Shown here: positions 7,274-15,608 of the stretch, one piece after another
How the letters are laid out: each line of letters begins with the position of its first letter
Position numbering within the stretch: the stretch's first letter is position 1
NCBI GenBank assembly: GCA_024402475.1
Contig: JAKSTQ010000003.1
Coordinates: 1 to 64,000, forward strand
DNA from: Treponema sp.
GTDB taxonomy: Bacteria; Spirochaetota; Spirochaetia; Treponematales; Treponemataceae
Length of the DNA stretch: 64,000 nucleotides
Direction of reading: 5' to 3'
Translations under genes and position numbers: made by a program
The notes under the pieces: model-generated
Seen by the model: only the letters and a program-made list of their open reading frames with translations
What the model was told of the DNA's origin: nothing
Database searches by the model: none

Positions 7274-8344
7274 ATGCTTTACTATCTTGGTTCTGCCCTT
7301 GAATCAGTTTTTGGGCCGGCAAGACTTCTTCAATCATATACAGTGCTCATTGTAATTGCACTTTACCTTGGTTTTGTGCTTACACAGAGACTTCTTCCAA
7401 GATTTTATGATCACCTGCCACATGATCGTGGTCGTGAGTTTACTGAACATGCAGCTGATGCAAAAGGAAAACCAACCGGTGCGGGTGTAGTTTTCATTTC
7501 GTTCTTTGTTTTGATCTGCCTTTTGTGTGTACCAATGAACTGGCTGCAGGGTGGAATTGTTGCCCTTACATGGCTTTCAATGCTTACTGGTTATCTTGAT
7601 GACCGCAGTGTAAACAGCTGGGGCGAATATCTTAAAGGTTTTCTTGATCTTGTAATTTGTGTCGCTGCCAGTGTTCTGTTCTATTATTTTATTGCTAAAG
7701 ACAGTCCTGATGGCAAAGTATATTACTGGCTTCCATTTGTGACAGATCCTGTTGCAGTTCCTTTGTGGTTGTATATTATCGTTGGAACAATTTTGCTCTG
7801 GGCTTCTATTAATACAACAAACTGTACTGATGGTGTTGATGGCCTTTCAAGTACACTGGTTCTTGTTGCTTTAATTTCTTTGGGTTGTATCTTCTACTTT
7901 ATTCTTGGACATACTGATGTTGCTTCATATCTTCTTGTTCCGCATCTTGAAAGTGGTGCAGGCTGGGGTGCCATTGCATTTGCTATGGCTGGTGTGCTTA
8001 TGGGATATTTGTGGCATAATGCATTCCCAAGTAAAGTTATGATGGGTGATGCAGGAAGCCGCGCGCTTGGATTCTTTATCGGTGCATGTGTTCTTGTTAC
8101 TGGCAATCCGTTTGTAATTCTTGCAACTTCTTCTGTAATCTTTATTAATGGTGGTCTTGGCCTTGTTAAGGTTGCTCTTTTGAGATTCTTTAAAATTAGT
8201 ATCTTTAAGAATGTAAGATTCCCATTACATGATCATATGCGTAAACAGCGCGGATGGTCTGCAACTCAGGTTCTTATTAAGTTCCTTATTGTTCAGCTTC
8301 TGGTAACTGTTGCACTTATTGGTGTGTTCTTTAAAATCAGATAG
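7274..8344 (+). CDS. mraY: Phospho-N-acetylmuramoyl-pentapeptide transferase (MraY)
   Basis: MraY moves phospho-MurNAc-pentapeptide from UDP to undecaprenyl phosphate, making lipid I in the inner membrane. The protein has 356 residues and about ten hydrophobic segments, the usual family size. Conserved loops are visible: YLDD (about 107-110), NTTNCTDGVDGLSST (about 180-194) containing the family's N-x-T/C-D-G-x-D-G signature, GDAGS (about 258-262), and PLHDH (about 316-320) in place of the usual HHH-type loop. A clear promoter and GGAGG site precede it. It stands alone here rather than in a mur/fts cluster. Confidence 0.9.
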   Translation: MLYYLGSALESVFGPARLLQSYTVLIVIALYLGFVLTQRLLPRFYDHLPHDRGREFTEHAADAKGKPTGAGVVFISFFVLICLLCVPMNWLQGGIVALTWLSMLTGYLDDRSVNSWGEYLKGFLDLVICVAASVLFYYFIAKDSPDGKVYYWLPFVTDPVAVPLWLYIIVGTILLWASINTTNCTDGVDGLSSTLVLVALISLGCIFYFILGHTDVASYLLVPHLESGAGWGAIAFAMAGVLMGYLWHNAFPSKVMMGDAGSRALGFFIGACVLVTGNPFVILATSSVIFINGGLGLVKVALLRFFKISIFKNVRFPLHDHMRKQRGWSATQVLIKFLIVQLLVTVALIGVFFKIR

Positions 8345-8393
8345 AATTTATTCATTAAAAATAATTGCCAGTTTAACTGGTGTGGAGAAAAAA

Positions 8394-9524
8394 ATGGCTT
8401 TAGAATGTGGTATCGTAGGATTGCCTAACGTTGGTAAATCAACAATCTTTTCTGCTCTTACAGCAGCTCCTGCTCAGGCAGAAAACTTTCCATTTTGTAC
8501 TATTGATCCAAACGTTGGTATTGTAGACCTTCCTGATGACCGTCTTGATTTTCTGGCAAGTGTATTTGAACCAAAAAAGAAGACTCCTACAACTGTAAAA
8601 TTTGTTGATATTGCAGGTCTTATTAAAGGTGCTTCCCAGGGTGAAGGTCTTGGAAACCAGTTCCTTGCAAACATCCGTGAAACAAGCGTAATTGCTCATG
8701 TTGTACGTTGTTTTGATAATCCTGATATTATGCATGTTCGTGATGATGCAAAAGTAGAAGCAGCAGTTGATCCTGTTAGTGACATTATTACAATCAACAT
8801 GGAACTTGCACTTGCTGATATGGATACAATCAATAAGCGCCAGGAAAAAGTTGTAAAACAGATTCGTGCAATGGGTAAGGATGAAGAAAAACGTCTTGCT
8901 CCATGGAAAAGTGCTGTAGAAAAAATTAAGCCGCTTCTTGAAGACGGAAAGTGTGCTCGTCTTGCTGATCTTACTGATGATGAAAAACTTGCCGTAAAAG
9001 ATATGTTCCTCTTGACTATGAAACCTACACTTTATGTTTGTAACATTGATGAAGATACAATTGCATCTGGTACAAACAAATATGTAGAAGACGTTAAGAA
9101 AATCGCTGCAGAAGAAAACAGTCAGGTTGTTGTAATCTGCGGAAAATTTGAATCTGATCTCAGTGATATTAAAGACGAAGCTGACCGTAAGGAATTTATG
9201 GATTCTGTTGGTCTTAAAGAAAGTGGTCTTAATGTTCTTGCCCGCGAAACATACAAACTCATGGGATTAAGAACTTTCTTTACTGGCGGAAGTGATGAAT
9301 GCCGTGCATGGACTATTCACTCTGGAGATAAAGCTCCTCAGGCTGCTGGTGTTATTCATACTGACTTTGAACGCGGATTTATTAAAGCAGAAGCGTATAC
9401 AATCGATGACCTTAAACAGTACGGCTCTGAAGTTAAAATCAAGGAAGCTGGAAAGTATCGTGTTGAAGGCAAGGAATATGTCGTTCAGGATGGTGACGTT
9501 CTGTTCTTTAAATTTAATGTATAA
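8394..9524 (+). CDS. ychF: Redox-regulated ATPase YchF
   Basis: Obg-related P-loop NTPase that binds ribosomes and in YchF proteins prefers ATP. ATG at 8394 is chosen because GGAG lies 6 nt upstream and the protein then begins with the canonical MALECGIVGLPNVGKST. The switch II motif DIAGLIKGASQGEG follows, and NIDE replaces the NKxD guanine-specificity motif, as is normal for the family. The C-terminal TGS domain runs from FFTGG to the end (VQDGDVLFFKFNV). The 376-residue length is near the family norm. A strong terminator follows. Confidence 0.95.
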   Translation: MALECGIVGLPNVGKSTIFSALTAAPAQAENFPFCTIDPNVGIVDLPDDRLDFLASVFEPKKKTPTTVKFVDIAGLIKGASQGEGLGNQFLANIRETSVIAHVVRCFDNPDIMHVRDDAKVEAAVDPVSDIITINMELALADMDTINKRQEKVVKQIRAMGKDEEKRLAPWKSAVEKIKPLLEDGKCARLADLTDDEKLAVKDMFLLTMKPTLYVCNIDEDTIASGTNKYVEDVKKIAAEENSQVVVICGKFESDLSDIKDEADRKEFMDSVGLKESGLNVLARETYKLMGLRTFFTGGSDECRAWTIHSGDKAPQAAGVIHTDFERGFIKAEAYTIDDLKQYGSEVKIKEAGKYRVEGKEYVVQDGDVLFFKFNV

Positions 9525-9587
9525 TTCTTAATGGAAATATGAGAATTTTTATCAACTAATAGTATTCTAATTATGTAGAATGGGAAA

Positions 9588-9617
9588 AGAACCGGTAGCA
9601 ATACTGGTTCTTTTTTT
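9588..9617 (+). terminator. Rho-independent terminator of ychF
   Basis: A 10-bp stem with one G-T pair (AGAACCGGTA at 9588-9597 with TACTGGTTCT at 9602-9611) is closed by a GCAA tetraloop and followed by seven T. Confidence 0.9.
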
Positions 9618-9699
9618 ATCGTAGCATCCTTTTTGAATAACGTAAACTTTTAGTCTTCGCTTTTTAATGAAGGATATTTTCTATGTTAATGGAGGAATT

Positions 9700-10707
9700 A
9701 TGGCTGGTAGAAAAAAATCATCTTTTAAAGGTTTGCTATATCTTTCAATTTTTGCTATCTGTCTGACTGGTTGTGCACAAAACCGGATAAAGATTACTTC
9801 ATGGAATTTGCAGACTTTTTTTGACGGAGTAACGTGTGGAACCGAGTACAGCCAGTTTAAAGGTGCAAAATCCAAATGGAATCTGGATGCATATAAAAAG
9901 CGTCTTTTGAATCTCTGCTCTTCTATAGAAAAACTTGATGCTGATGTTCTTGTAATGGAAGAAATTGAAAACGAAGGCATTCTTTACGATATATCAAATG
10001 AGCTTGCCCGAAATTCTTTTAAGCGGTCAAAATCGTATAATTACGGGGCGTTTTATGCCAAAGAAAAATCAGCATTTGGCTGTGCGGTTATAAGCCGTTA
10101 TCAGATAAATAATTTAAAAGTCCATGATCTTGATATTCGTTCAGAAGAGGTCTCACAGCCTTCTTTACGGGCAGTCATGGAACTTGAACTTGTCAAAGGC
10201 GAAACAAAATTTACAGTTTTTATAAATCACTGGAAATCAAAATCCAGCGGCGAAGAAGAAAGTCATAAATGGCGATGCTGGCAGGAGTCAATTCTTGCCC
10301 GTAATATCTGTCAGCTGAATGTGCAGGACGAAAACCGGTTCTGGGTTGCATGCGGAGATTTTAATAAGGAATTCAGTGAATTTAAAATCCTTGAAGACGG
10401 TCTGAATGAATTCACATTTCCACAATTTTTTGATTACAGCGATAATCATGAAGTCTTGCAAAAACTTTATGTCTATAATCCATGGAGTGATTTTGCGCAG
10501 GGGAAAGGTTCCTATTACTTTAAGCACAAATGGGAAAGAATCGATCATATCTTTTTAAAAGATAGATCATGGCTTGAAGAATTTGTTGTTGAGGATAATG
10601 GTCCCTGGGCCAGCACAAATGGAACGCCGTTAAGTTACAGAGTTTTCAGTCAGGAAGGTTATTCTGACCATCTGCCTGTAAGCGTAATTTTGAATCCCTT
10701 GCAGTAA
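9700..10707 (+). CDS. Endonuclease/exonuclease/phosphatase-family lipoprotein
   Basis: ATG at 9700 is preferred because GGAGG is 4 nt upstream; an earlier in-frame ATG at 9667 lacks one. A lipoprotein signal ends LTGCAQ (Cys about 25), so the enzyme is envelope-anchored. The DNase I-like fold is shown in order by ITSWNLQTFFDG, VMEEIEN (metal Glu), FINHWKSKS, ACGDFNKEF and YSDHLPVSV (catalytic Asp-His). Substrates in the family include nucleic acids, phosphoinositides and sphingomyelin; the sequence alone does not decide. It ends one base from the convergent OmpA-family gene, with no clear terminator between them. Confidence 0.85.
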   Translation: MAGRKKSSFKGLLYLSIFAICLTGCAQNRIKITSWNLQTFFDGVTCGTEYSQFKGAKSKWNLDAYKKRLLNLCSSIEKLDADVLVMEEIENEGILYDISNELARNSFKRSKSYNYGAFYAKEKSAFGCAVISRYQINNLKVHDLDIRSEEVSQPSLRAVMELELVKGETKFTVFINHWKSKSSGEEESHKWRCWQESILARNICQLNVQDENRFWVACGDFNKEFSEFKILEDGLNEFTFPQFFDYSDNHEVLQKLYVYNPWSDFAQGKGSYYFKHKWERIDHIFLKDRSWLEEFVVEDNGPWASTNGTPLSYRVFSQEGYSDHLPVSVILNPLQ

Positions 10708-10708
10708 A

Positions 10709-12013
10709 TTATTTATCGAGAATTGTAATTTCTACACGGCGGTTTTTCTTTCGGCCTTCTTCGGTACTGTTTGTAGCAACCGGCTCCTGAGCGCCTTTAC
10801 CTTTTGTGTAGATGTGGTATTTATCTTTGACTTTAAGTTTTATGAGGTAGTCTGCAACTGCCTGGGCTCGTGCCTGAGAAAGTTCCTGGCGTGATTCTTC
10901 TGTTCCGCGAAGTGCAGTGTGTCCTGTAATCAAAAGGTCATTGTTCGGGTAATCCTGAAGAATTTTTGCGAGTTTTTCAAGTTTGATTTTTTCGTTATAA
11001 AGAAGAATGTCTGAGTCCGGCTGGAACTGAATGTTTTCGATACTTAATGTAAGACCTTTGTCAGTTTTTGTAACATTTACATTCTGCAGTCCCAGATCTT
11101 CGATTGTTTTTTCAAGTGCCTTAACGTTTTCGTCAGTTCCTGCGCGTTTGAATTCATTTACCTGGGCTTTTGAAATTCCTGTGTAGGTAAGAATTCTTCC
11201 GTATGAGGTCATGATGTCAATTTCAAAAGTTTCTGTGGAATGGTCTATCTGGCCGCGTTCATTATCCCAGAAAAGTGTCTGAGCCGAATAACCTGTGATT
11301 GATACGGGAACTTCTCCTGATCTTGTTACATCAAATTCACTTGAAAGCTGAAAATGAATTGTGTAATCACATTTGAGTACATCAATTGTTTTGTTTTCAA
11401 TTTCTGTTGTTCCAAGATATTCGTAAGTTGCCGTAAATGGAATTTTATATGGTTTTGAGTAGTTAAAGCTTTTTCGAAAGTCGTGTGCTTCGTGGCCCTG
11501 TGCTTTCCACAAGTCGCCTGATACAAGTGCTTTTTCTGGAAGAATCGGTACATCGCGGACAACCGGCATGAAATACTCATCTGTGATATCGTAATGTCCT
11601 GTTGTGTCTCTGCGGAAAACGCTTGAGTAATTTTCAGGATAAATAAAACCGCCTGAAGAACTTTTTTCTGATGTCATGAATGTTCCGTTGTGAAGTGCAT
11701 CATTTGCCTTTACATCTGAAATCTGCATTGTTACGCGGTTGAGGATTTCTGCCTGACGGACATATTTCCCGTTGATGTAAATGTCTTCCCAGACTGTAGA
11801 AAGCAGTCTGTAGTTATCTCCGTCTTTGAATTTGAATTCAAGTTTTCGTGGAGTTGTGACTGTTGTAATTTTATATTCGTTTACAGCCTGAGGATTAAAA
11901 GCAGAGTCAGGCAATGATCCGTTATCTGTGGATACTCTTGTCTGGGAATAGACTGAAAGATGGAGTGAGATAAATGTGAATGTTAATATCGTAAATAATT
12001 TTTTAATGTTCAT
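10709..12013 (-). CDS. OmpA-family outer-membrane/peptidoglycan-binding protein
   Basis: Signal peptide (about residues 1-23, ending SVYSQ) followed by an all-beta region of about 290 residues and an OmpA C-terminal domain (about 320-434). The domain contains QFQPDSDILL, LITGHTALRGTEESRQ, LSQARAQAVADYL and RKKNRRVEI, including the conserved D and R that contact diaminopimelate or ornithine in peptidoglycan. The N-terminal part is not a recognised porin barrel. AGGAAAT precedes the start, and an 18-bp palindrome lies just upstream (12033-12050). Confidence 0.85.
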   Translation of the reverse strand: MNIKKLFTILTFTFISLHLSVYSQTRVSTDNGSLPDSAFNPQAVNEYKITTVTTPRKLEFKFKDGDNYRLLSTVWEDIYINGKYVRQAEILNRVTMQISDVKANDALHNGTFMTSEKSSSGGFIYPENYSSVFRRDTTGHYDITDEYFMPVVRDVPILPEKALVSGDLWKAQGHEAHDFRKSFNYSKPYKIPFTATYEYLGTTEIENKTIDVLKCDYTIHFQLSSEFDVTRSGEVPVSITGYSAQTLFWDNERGQIDHSTETFEIDIMTSYGRILTYTGISKAQVNEFKRAGTDENVKALEKTIEDLGLQNVNVTKTDKGLTLSIENIQFQPDSDILLYNEKIKLEKLAKILQDYPNNDLLITGHTALRGTEESRQELSQARAQAVADYLIKLKVKDKYHIYTKGKGAQEPVATNSTEEGRKKNRRVEITILDK

Positions 12014-12032
12014 ATTCTGTTATATTTCCTGC

Positions 12033-12050
12033 TATCTGTTTAAACAGATA
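12033..12050. promoter_or_regulatory. Perfect 18-bp palindrome upstream of the OmpA-family gene
   Basis: TATCTGTTTAAACAGATA is identical on both strands and its near edge is 20 nt from the start codon at 12013. It could be a dimeric regulator's operator or a hairpin near the ribosome-binding site. No known box was recognised. Confidence 0.45.
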
Positions 12051-12131
12051 AATACAGCGATTGTTACGGAATCATTTTTTACCTGTATTTATCGTTCAAA
12101 ACAGAAATGGTTCTTAAATTCTCATCCTGCG

Positions 12132-13814
12132 TTAACTTTCAATTTTACTTAATGCAGATTCGTTCCCGCCAAGATATGATTCAATCAAATCCTGTGGCAT
12201 TGGTTTTCCACGGAGGAATCCCTGAACATTCTTGCATTCAAGTTTTTTGAGTATTTCAAGCTGATCAATTTTTTCAACGCCTTCTGCAATTGTATCAAGC
12301 CCCATATTGGTTACCATAGAAATAATTGCATTGGTGATGTTTTCTGATACGCCATTATTGTCTGTGATTGACTGAATGAAAGATTTATCAATTTTGAGTG
12401 TTGTTAAAGGTAAAAGCTGCAGGTAACTTAATGATGAATAGCCTGTTCCAAAGTCGTCAAGAGAAATTCCAAGTCCCATTGCCTTGATTCGGTTAAGGAT
12501 ATCAAGTGCTTTATCTTTATCGTTGATAAAGACGCCTTCTGTAACTTCAATTTCGATGTGATTTGTATCAACATTTGTTTCGATTAAAAGATCTGAAAGG
12601 CGTTCAATAAATCCGTCTGACATGAGCTGAACTGGTGAAACATTGATGGACATAATTCCCTTGTATTCAGGGTATGTGTCTTCCCAGCGTTTCTGACATT
12701 CAAAGGCTTTTCGTAAAACCCATGTTCCAAGTTCGTGGATAAAGCCTGAATCTTCTGCAATCGGAACAAATTCTTCTGGACTGATATTACCAAAGGTTTC
12801 ACTGTGCCAGCGAAGAAGTGCTTCAAAGCCGCGGAGTTTTGTTGTCTTGATATCGAACTGCGGCTGGAAGTTAAGCGAGAATTCATTATTGTGGAATGCA
12901 ATCGGCATTTTTGTTCTGAACTGAAGTTTGCGTAAAAAGTCACGCTGCATTTCGGCTGTAAAAAGTGAAACATGATTTTTACCGTTCATTTTTGCATCGT
13001 GCATTGCAAGGTCTGCAAACTTGATCAGGTCGTCCTGTTCTCTTGTGCTGTCAGGATAGAGTGCGATTCCTCCGGAAATGCCGATGTTTTCGCTTAAGAA
13101 AGATTCCTGGATTACATCACAGATTGTGTAAACGGAATCTACATAATCAAGATTTGTTGCAAGAATCAGAAATTCATCATCCCCAAAACGGAAAACCTTA
13201 ATGTCTTTGCGTTCAAAATTTTTTAAGATTCGTGCTGTCTTTACAAGAACCCTGTCGCCTTCCTGCTGACCCTTTGAGTCATTGATGGACTTCATGTTAT
13301 CAAGGTCAAAAAGAATGGCTGCGAATCGTGTTCCATGTCTGTCTGCGTCATCAATGACTTCGCGGATTGTTTTGTAGAACTGCATTCGGTTTGGAAGATC
13401 TGTAAGTGCATCCGTTACTACAGAAAGTTTCAGCTGTTCTGAATATTTGATTTTTGCTGTAATGTCGGTGAGGGTTGCAACTACGATTCCAGGTTTCTGA
13501 TATTGAATTTCAATTGAGAACCAGGTATTGCTGAGTTTAGAATAGAAAGTATCAGTCACCATCTGTCTGGTTCTGATAACTTTTGCACCGGCTGTTATCC
13601 AGTCATATCCCTGGGTAAGGTTCTTTGCGATTGCAGAAAATCTGTCTGATTCTCCGATATCATATACTTCTTTTTTGAATTCGGAATTTACGTAGTGAAT
13701 TGTAAAGTCTGTAATTACTCCGTCATCTCTTCCGTTGGAAAAAATAGGAGAAGCAATTAAGAGAGGGATTTTTATTACATCGACGATGGATTCAAATGAA
13801 AAATTTGGGGTCAT
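12132..13814 (-). CDS. PAS-GGDEF-EAL cyclic-di-GMP enzyme
   Basis: Cytoplasmic 560-residue protein. An N-terminal PAS-like sensor (about 10-125) is followed by a GGDEF domain (TDALTDLPNRMQFY at about 140, then RFGDDEFLIL). The active-site loop reads GDDEF, so the second glycine is replaced and cyclase activity is doubtful. The EAL domain (about 300-550) keeps its catalytic set: FEALLRW, SINVSP, IEVTEG, DDFGTGYSS, LKIDKSFI and EGVE. The net activity is therefore probably phosphodiesterase, with the GGDEF domain possibly as a GTP sensor. A near-consensus promoter lies about 70 nt upstream. Confidence 0.9.
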   Translation of the reverse strand: MTPNFSFESIVDVIKIPLLIASPIFSNGRDDGVITDFTIHYVNSEFKKEVYDIGESDRFSAIAKNLTQGYDWITAGAKVIRTRQMVTDTFYSKLSNTWFSIEIQYQKPGIVVATLTDITAKIKYSEQLKLSVVTDALTDLPNRMQFYKTIREVIDDADRHGTRFAAILFDLDNMKSINDSKGQQEGDRVLVKTARILKNFERKDIKVFRFGDDEFLILATNLDYVDSVYTICDVIQESFLSENIGISGGIALYPDSTREQDDLIKFADLAMHDAKMNGKNHVSLFTAEMQRDFLRKLQFRTKMPIAFHNNEFSLNFQPQFDIKTTKLRGFEALLRWHSETFGNISPEEFVPIAEDSGFIHELGTWVLRKAFECQKRWEDTYPEYKGIMSINVSPVQLMSDGFIERLSDLLIETNVDTNHIEIEVTEGVFINDKDKALDILNRIKAMGLGISLDDFGTGYSSLSYLQLLPLTTLKIDKSFIQSITDNNGVSENITNAIISMVTNMGLDTIAEGVEKIDQLEILKKLECKNVQGFLRGKPMPQDLIESYLGGNESALSKIES

Positions 13815-13881
13815 ATGGTTCCTGCAAAATTTTTCGCGTTGCTAAACTCAATAATGCAATTCGCGTCCCACCGCTTATATA

Positions 13882-13910
13882 ATGATATATTATATTGTAG
13901 ATTTTGTCAA
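13882..13910 (-). promoter_or_regulatory. Promoter of the PAS-GGDEF-EAL gene
   Basis: On the minus strand TTGACA (13910-13905) and TATCAT (13887-13882) are 17 bp apart, giving a leader of about 60 nt before the ATG at 13814, which is preceded by AGGA. Confidence 0.7.
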
Positions 13911-13932
13911 AAAAAAGATGTTCTGTAAAAAA

Positions 13933-14280
13933 TCAGCCCAGAATACCCGGCAAAAAGCGCATTAGTACCATGTAAACGGCAGTTCCGCCAAAAATACTGA
14001 TCATACTGTTGTTGCGCCACAAATGAAGTCCGACTGTTACTCCAAGTCCTACAAGTTCCGGAATCCCAAAAGGTTTTGCTCCAAATCCCACGTCTTTAAA
14101 ACAATAAATCAAAAGTACTGCCATAACCATCGGCGGAATATATCGTTCAATGAATTTGAGGATTGCCGGCGGTTCCTTTTTTGAAAAAAGCACAAACGGG
14201 AATGCACGGGTTGCAAAAATGATTGCGGCACTTACAACGGTTGCAATTAATGCTGCATTAAGTGAAATTATCTGATTCAT
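13933..14280 (-). CDS. azlD: Branched-chain amino acid exporter small subunit (AzlD)
   Basis: 115-residue membrane protein with three to four hydrophobic segments and the family pattern TRAFPFVLF followed by FIERYIPPMVMAVLLIYCFK. AzlD pairs with AzlC to export branched-chain amino acids and analogues. Its ATG overlaps the azlC stop by 4 nt (14277-14280), so the pair is translationally coupled. Confidence 0.85.
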   Translation of the reverse strand: MNQIISLNAALIATVVSAAIIFATRAFPFVLFSKKEPPAILKFIERYIPPMVMAVLLIYCFKDVGFGAKPFGIPELVGLGVTVGLHLWRNNSMISIFGGTAVYMVLMRFLPGILG

Positions 14281-15011
14281 TTTGATTCCTCCTTAGAAAC
14301 TGCTGCGCCTTCGTTTTGTGTCCGTGAAGGATTTTTGAACAGCATGATGGCAACAATAGCTGCAATCAAAGTTACGATAAGAATATTGTTTGAAGGAAGA
14401 ATTCCCATTTTGTAAAGAATTACACAGATTATTGCGCATACTGCACCGATTACCGGCGGAACAAAATCTTTGCTTGACTTAATCTGTTCAATTAAAAGAA
14501 CTGCAAAAAGTGAGGTAAGGGCAAAATCAACGCCTGCAAAATCAAATGGAATGAGTGTTCCTGCCAGTGCCCCGATAATTCCTCCTGTAACCCAGTAAAG
14601 CTGGTTCAGGACTGCAATTGTTCCGTAGAAAGTTGAAGGTTTTGTTTCCGGCGGAACTGGAACGGTTGTCATAAGCGCATAGGTTTCGTCAGTAAGAGCA
14701 AAAACCAGGTAAGGCTTAATCTTTCCTACATCTTTGAACTTTGTAATCAGTGAAAGTCCGTAAACGATATGGCGAATGTTGACCATAAGTTCTGTGATTG
14801 CGATTGCTGCCAGTGGAGCTCCTGTTGCAAAAAGCCCGATTGCAATGTACTGCCCTGCACCTGCATACATAAGGGCGCTCATAATCGGAGAAAGCCACCA
14901 CGGATAACCGGCTTTAACTACCATAAGCCCGAAAGGAATTCCAATTGCGATATATCCGAAAAAAACCGGAGCTGTAATTTTGATAATTTTAAAAAATGTT
15001 GATTTGTTCAT
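14277..15011 (-). CDS. azlC: Branched-chain amino acid exporter large subunit (AzlC)
   Basis: ATG at 15011 (MNKSTFFKIIK) is chosen. The open frame continues upstream to 15137, but that extension is not hydrophobic in the family pattern. The 244 residues carry about six to seven membrane segments and family motifs: GIPFGLMVVKAGYPWWLSP, SALMYAGAGQ and VNIRHIVYGLSL, with ALTDETYAL in the middle. The start faces a divergent small gene across a 168-nt region containing a promoter and a Fur-like box. Confidence 0.9.
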   Translation of the reverse strand: MNKSTFFKIIKITAPVFFGYIAIGIPFGLMVVKAGYPWWLSPIMSALMYAGAGQYIAIGLFATGAPLAAIAITELMVNIRHIVYGLSLITKFKDVGKIKPYLVFALTDETYALMTTVPVPPETKPSTFYGTIAVLNQLYWVTGGIIGALAGTLIPFDFAGVDFALTSLFAVLLIEQIKSSKDFVPPVIGAVCAIICVILYKMGILPSNNILIVTLIAAIVAIMLFKNPSRTQNEGAAVSKEESK

Positions 15012-15122
15012 ATTTTTTCTGAAGTGAATTTTGTAAAATTCGGTAATAGCCAATAGAATAGAACAAAATGCTGAATAATTCAATAAGGGCTTTGTAAAAC
15101 TGATAAAAGGGCTGCAAGGCAT

Positions 15123-15151
15123 TTGACATTTATACATATAACGATTATCAT
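15123..15151 (+). promoter_or_regulatory. Near-consensus promoter of the small membrane protein gene
   Basis: TTGACA (15123-15128) and TATCAT (15146-15151) are spaced 17 bp apart, about 28 nt before the start codon at 15180. A Fur-like box overlaps the spacer and -10. Confidence 0.75.
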
Positions 15152-15155
15152 TATT
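15137..15155. promoter_or_regulatory. Fur-like box overlapping the promoter
   Basis: Read on the minus strand the 19 bases are AATAATGATAATCGTTATA. They match the classical Fur consensus GATAATGATAATCATTATC at 16 of 19 positions by hand alignment. The site covers the spacer and -10 of the rightward promoter, the usual position for repression by a Fur-family metal or peroxide regulator. No binding data are implied. Confidence 0.5.
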
Positions 15156-15179
15156 AAAACTTCATTTTGGAGAATTGAA

Positions 15180-15410
15180 ATGACTGCGATTATTCTTGGA
15201 ATTATTCTTATCGGTTTTACCGTATTTTCTGTACTTCCTTCATGTCCTCTTAACTGGGGTCCACAGGTAATTGAATTCCTTAAGGGATTTGCTCCTGTTT
15301 TTGCTGCATTTGTTGGTCTTATTGCATTGTTGATCGGTGCAGCTGATATCAAAGACAAGAAAGAAGCTAAAAAGGAAGAACAGGAAGCTGCTAAAGCTCA
15401 GGAAAAATAA
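15180..15410 (+). CDS. Small membrane protein of unknown function
   Basis: 76-residue protein with ATG at 15180 and GGAG about 7 nt upstream. Two hydrophobic segments (about 2-20 and 37-54) flank a short loop containing CPLNWGPQVIEFLKG. The C-terminus is highly charged and helical (DKKEAKKEEQEAAKAQEK), probably facing the cytoplasm. I do not recognise the family. The overlapping Fur-like box suggests metal- or stress-responsive expression. A hairpin after the stop separates it from rplM. Confidence 0.7.
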   Translation: MTAIILGIILIGFTVFSVLPSCPLNWGPQVIEFLKGFAPVFAAFVGLIALLIGAADIKDKKEAKKEEQEAAKAQEK

Positions 15411-15451
15411 TTTTTCTCACCTGAAAATTGAATAAATTTTCTTGAATTTGC

Positions 15452-15487
15452 TGGTCAATGCCATAAGGTATTGACCAAACTTGTTTT
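15452..15487 (+). terminator. Terminator-like hairpin after the small membrane protein gene
   Basis: An 11-bp stem with one G-T pair (TGGTCAATGCC at 15452-15462 with GGTATTGACCA at 15467-15477), an ATAA loop, and a weak T-rich tail ending in TTGTTTT. Confidence 0.6.
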
Positions 15488-15519
15488 AAAAGGTATATTA
15501 GTGTTCCCCGTATATTAGT

Positions 15520-15578
15520 TTGGTGAATGCTCATCACCAACGGACTGGATGAGGGAAGATGCAAATCCCGAATGCCAG
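15520..15578 (+). ncRNA. Structured leader upstream of rplM
   Basis: Two stem-loops lie 30-90 nt before the rplM start. The first is TTGGTGA (15520-15526) with TCACCAA (15534-15540) around a 7-nt loop. The second pairs CTGG (15545-15548) with CCAG (15575-15578) and, inside it, GGGA (15553-15556) with TCCC (15566-15569). Leaders of L13-S9 operons are autoregulated in some bacteria; this one does not match a leader I know by sequence. Regulation is inference. Confidence 0.4.
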
Positions 15579-15608
15579 ACATACAACTTTATTTGTAAGG
15601 TATATACA

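Noticed and set aside
13815..13880. Possible cyclic-di-GMP riboswitch before the GGDEF-EAL gene
   Set aside because: The leader is only about 60 nt and shows no GEMM-type conserved core or paired stems.
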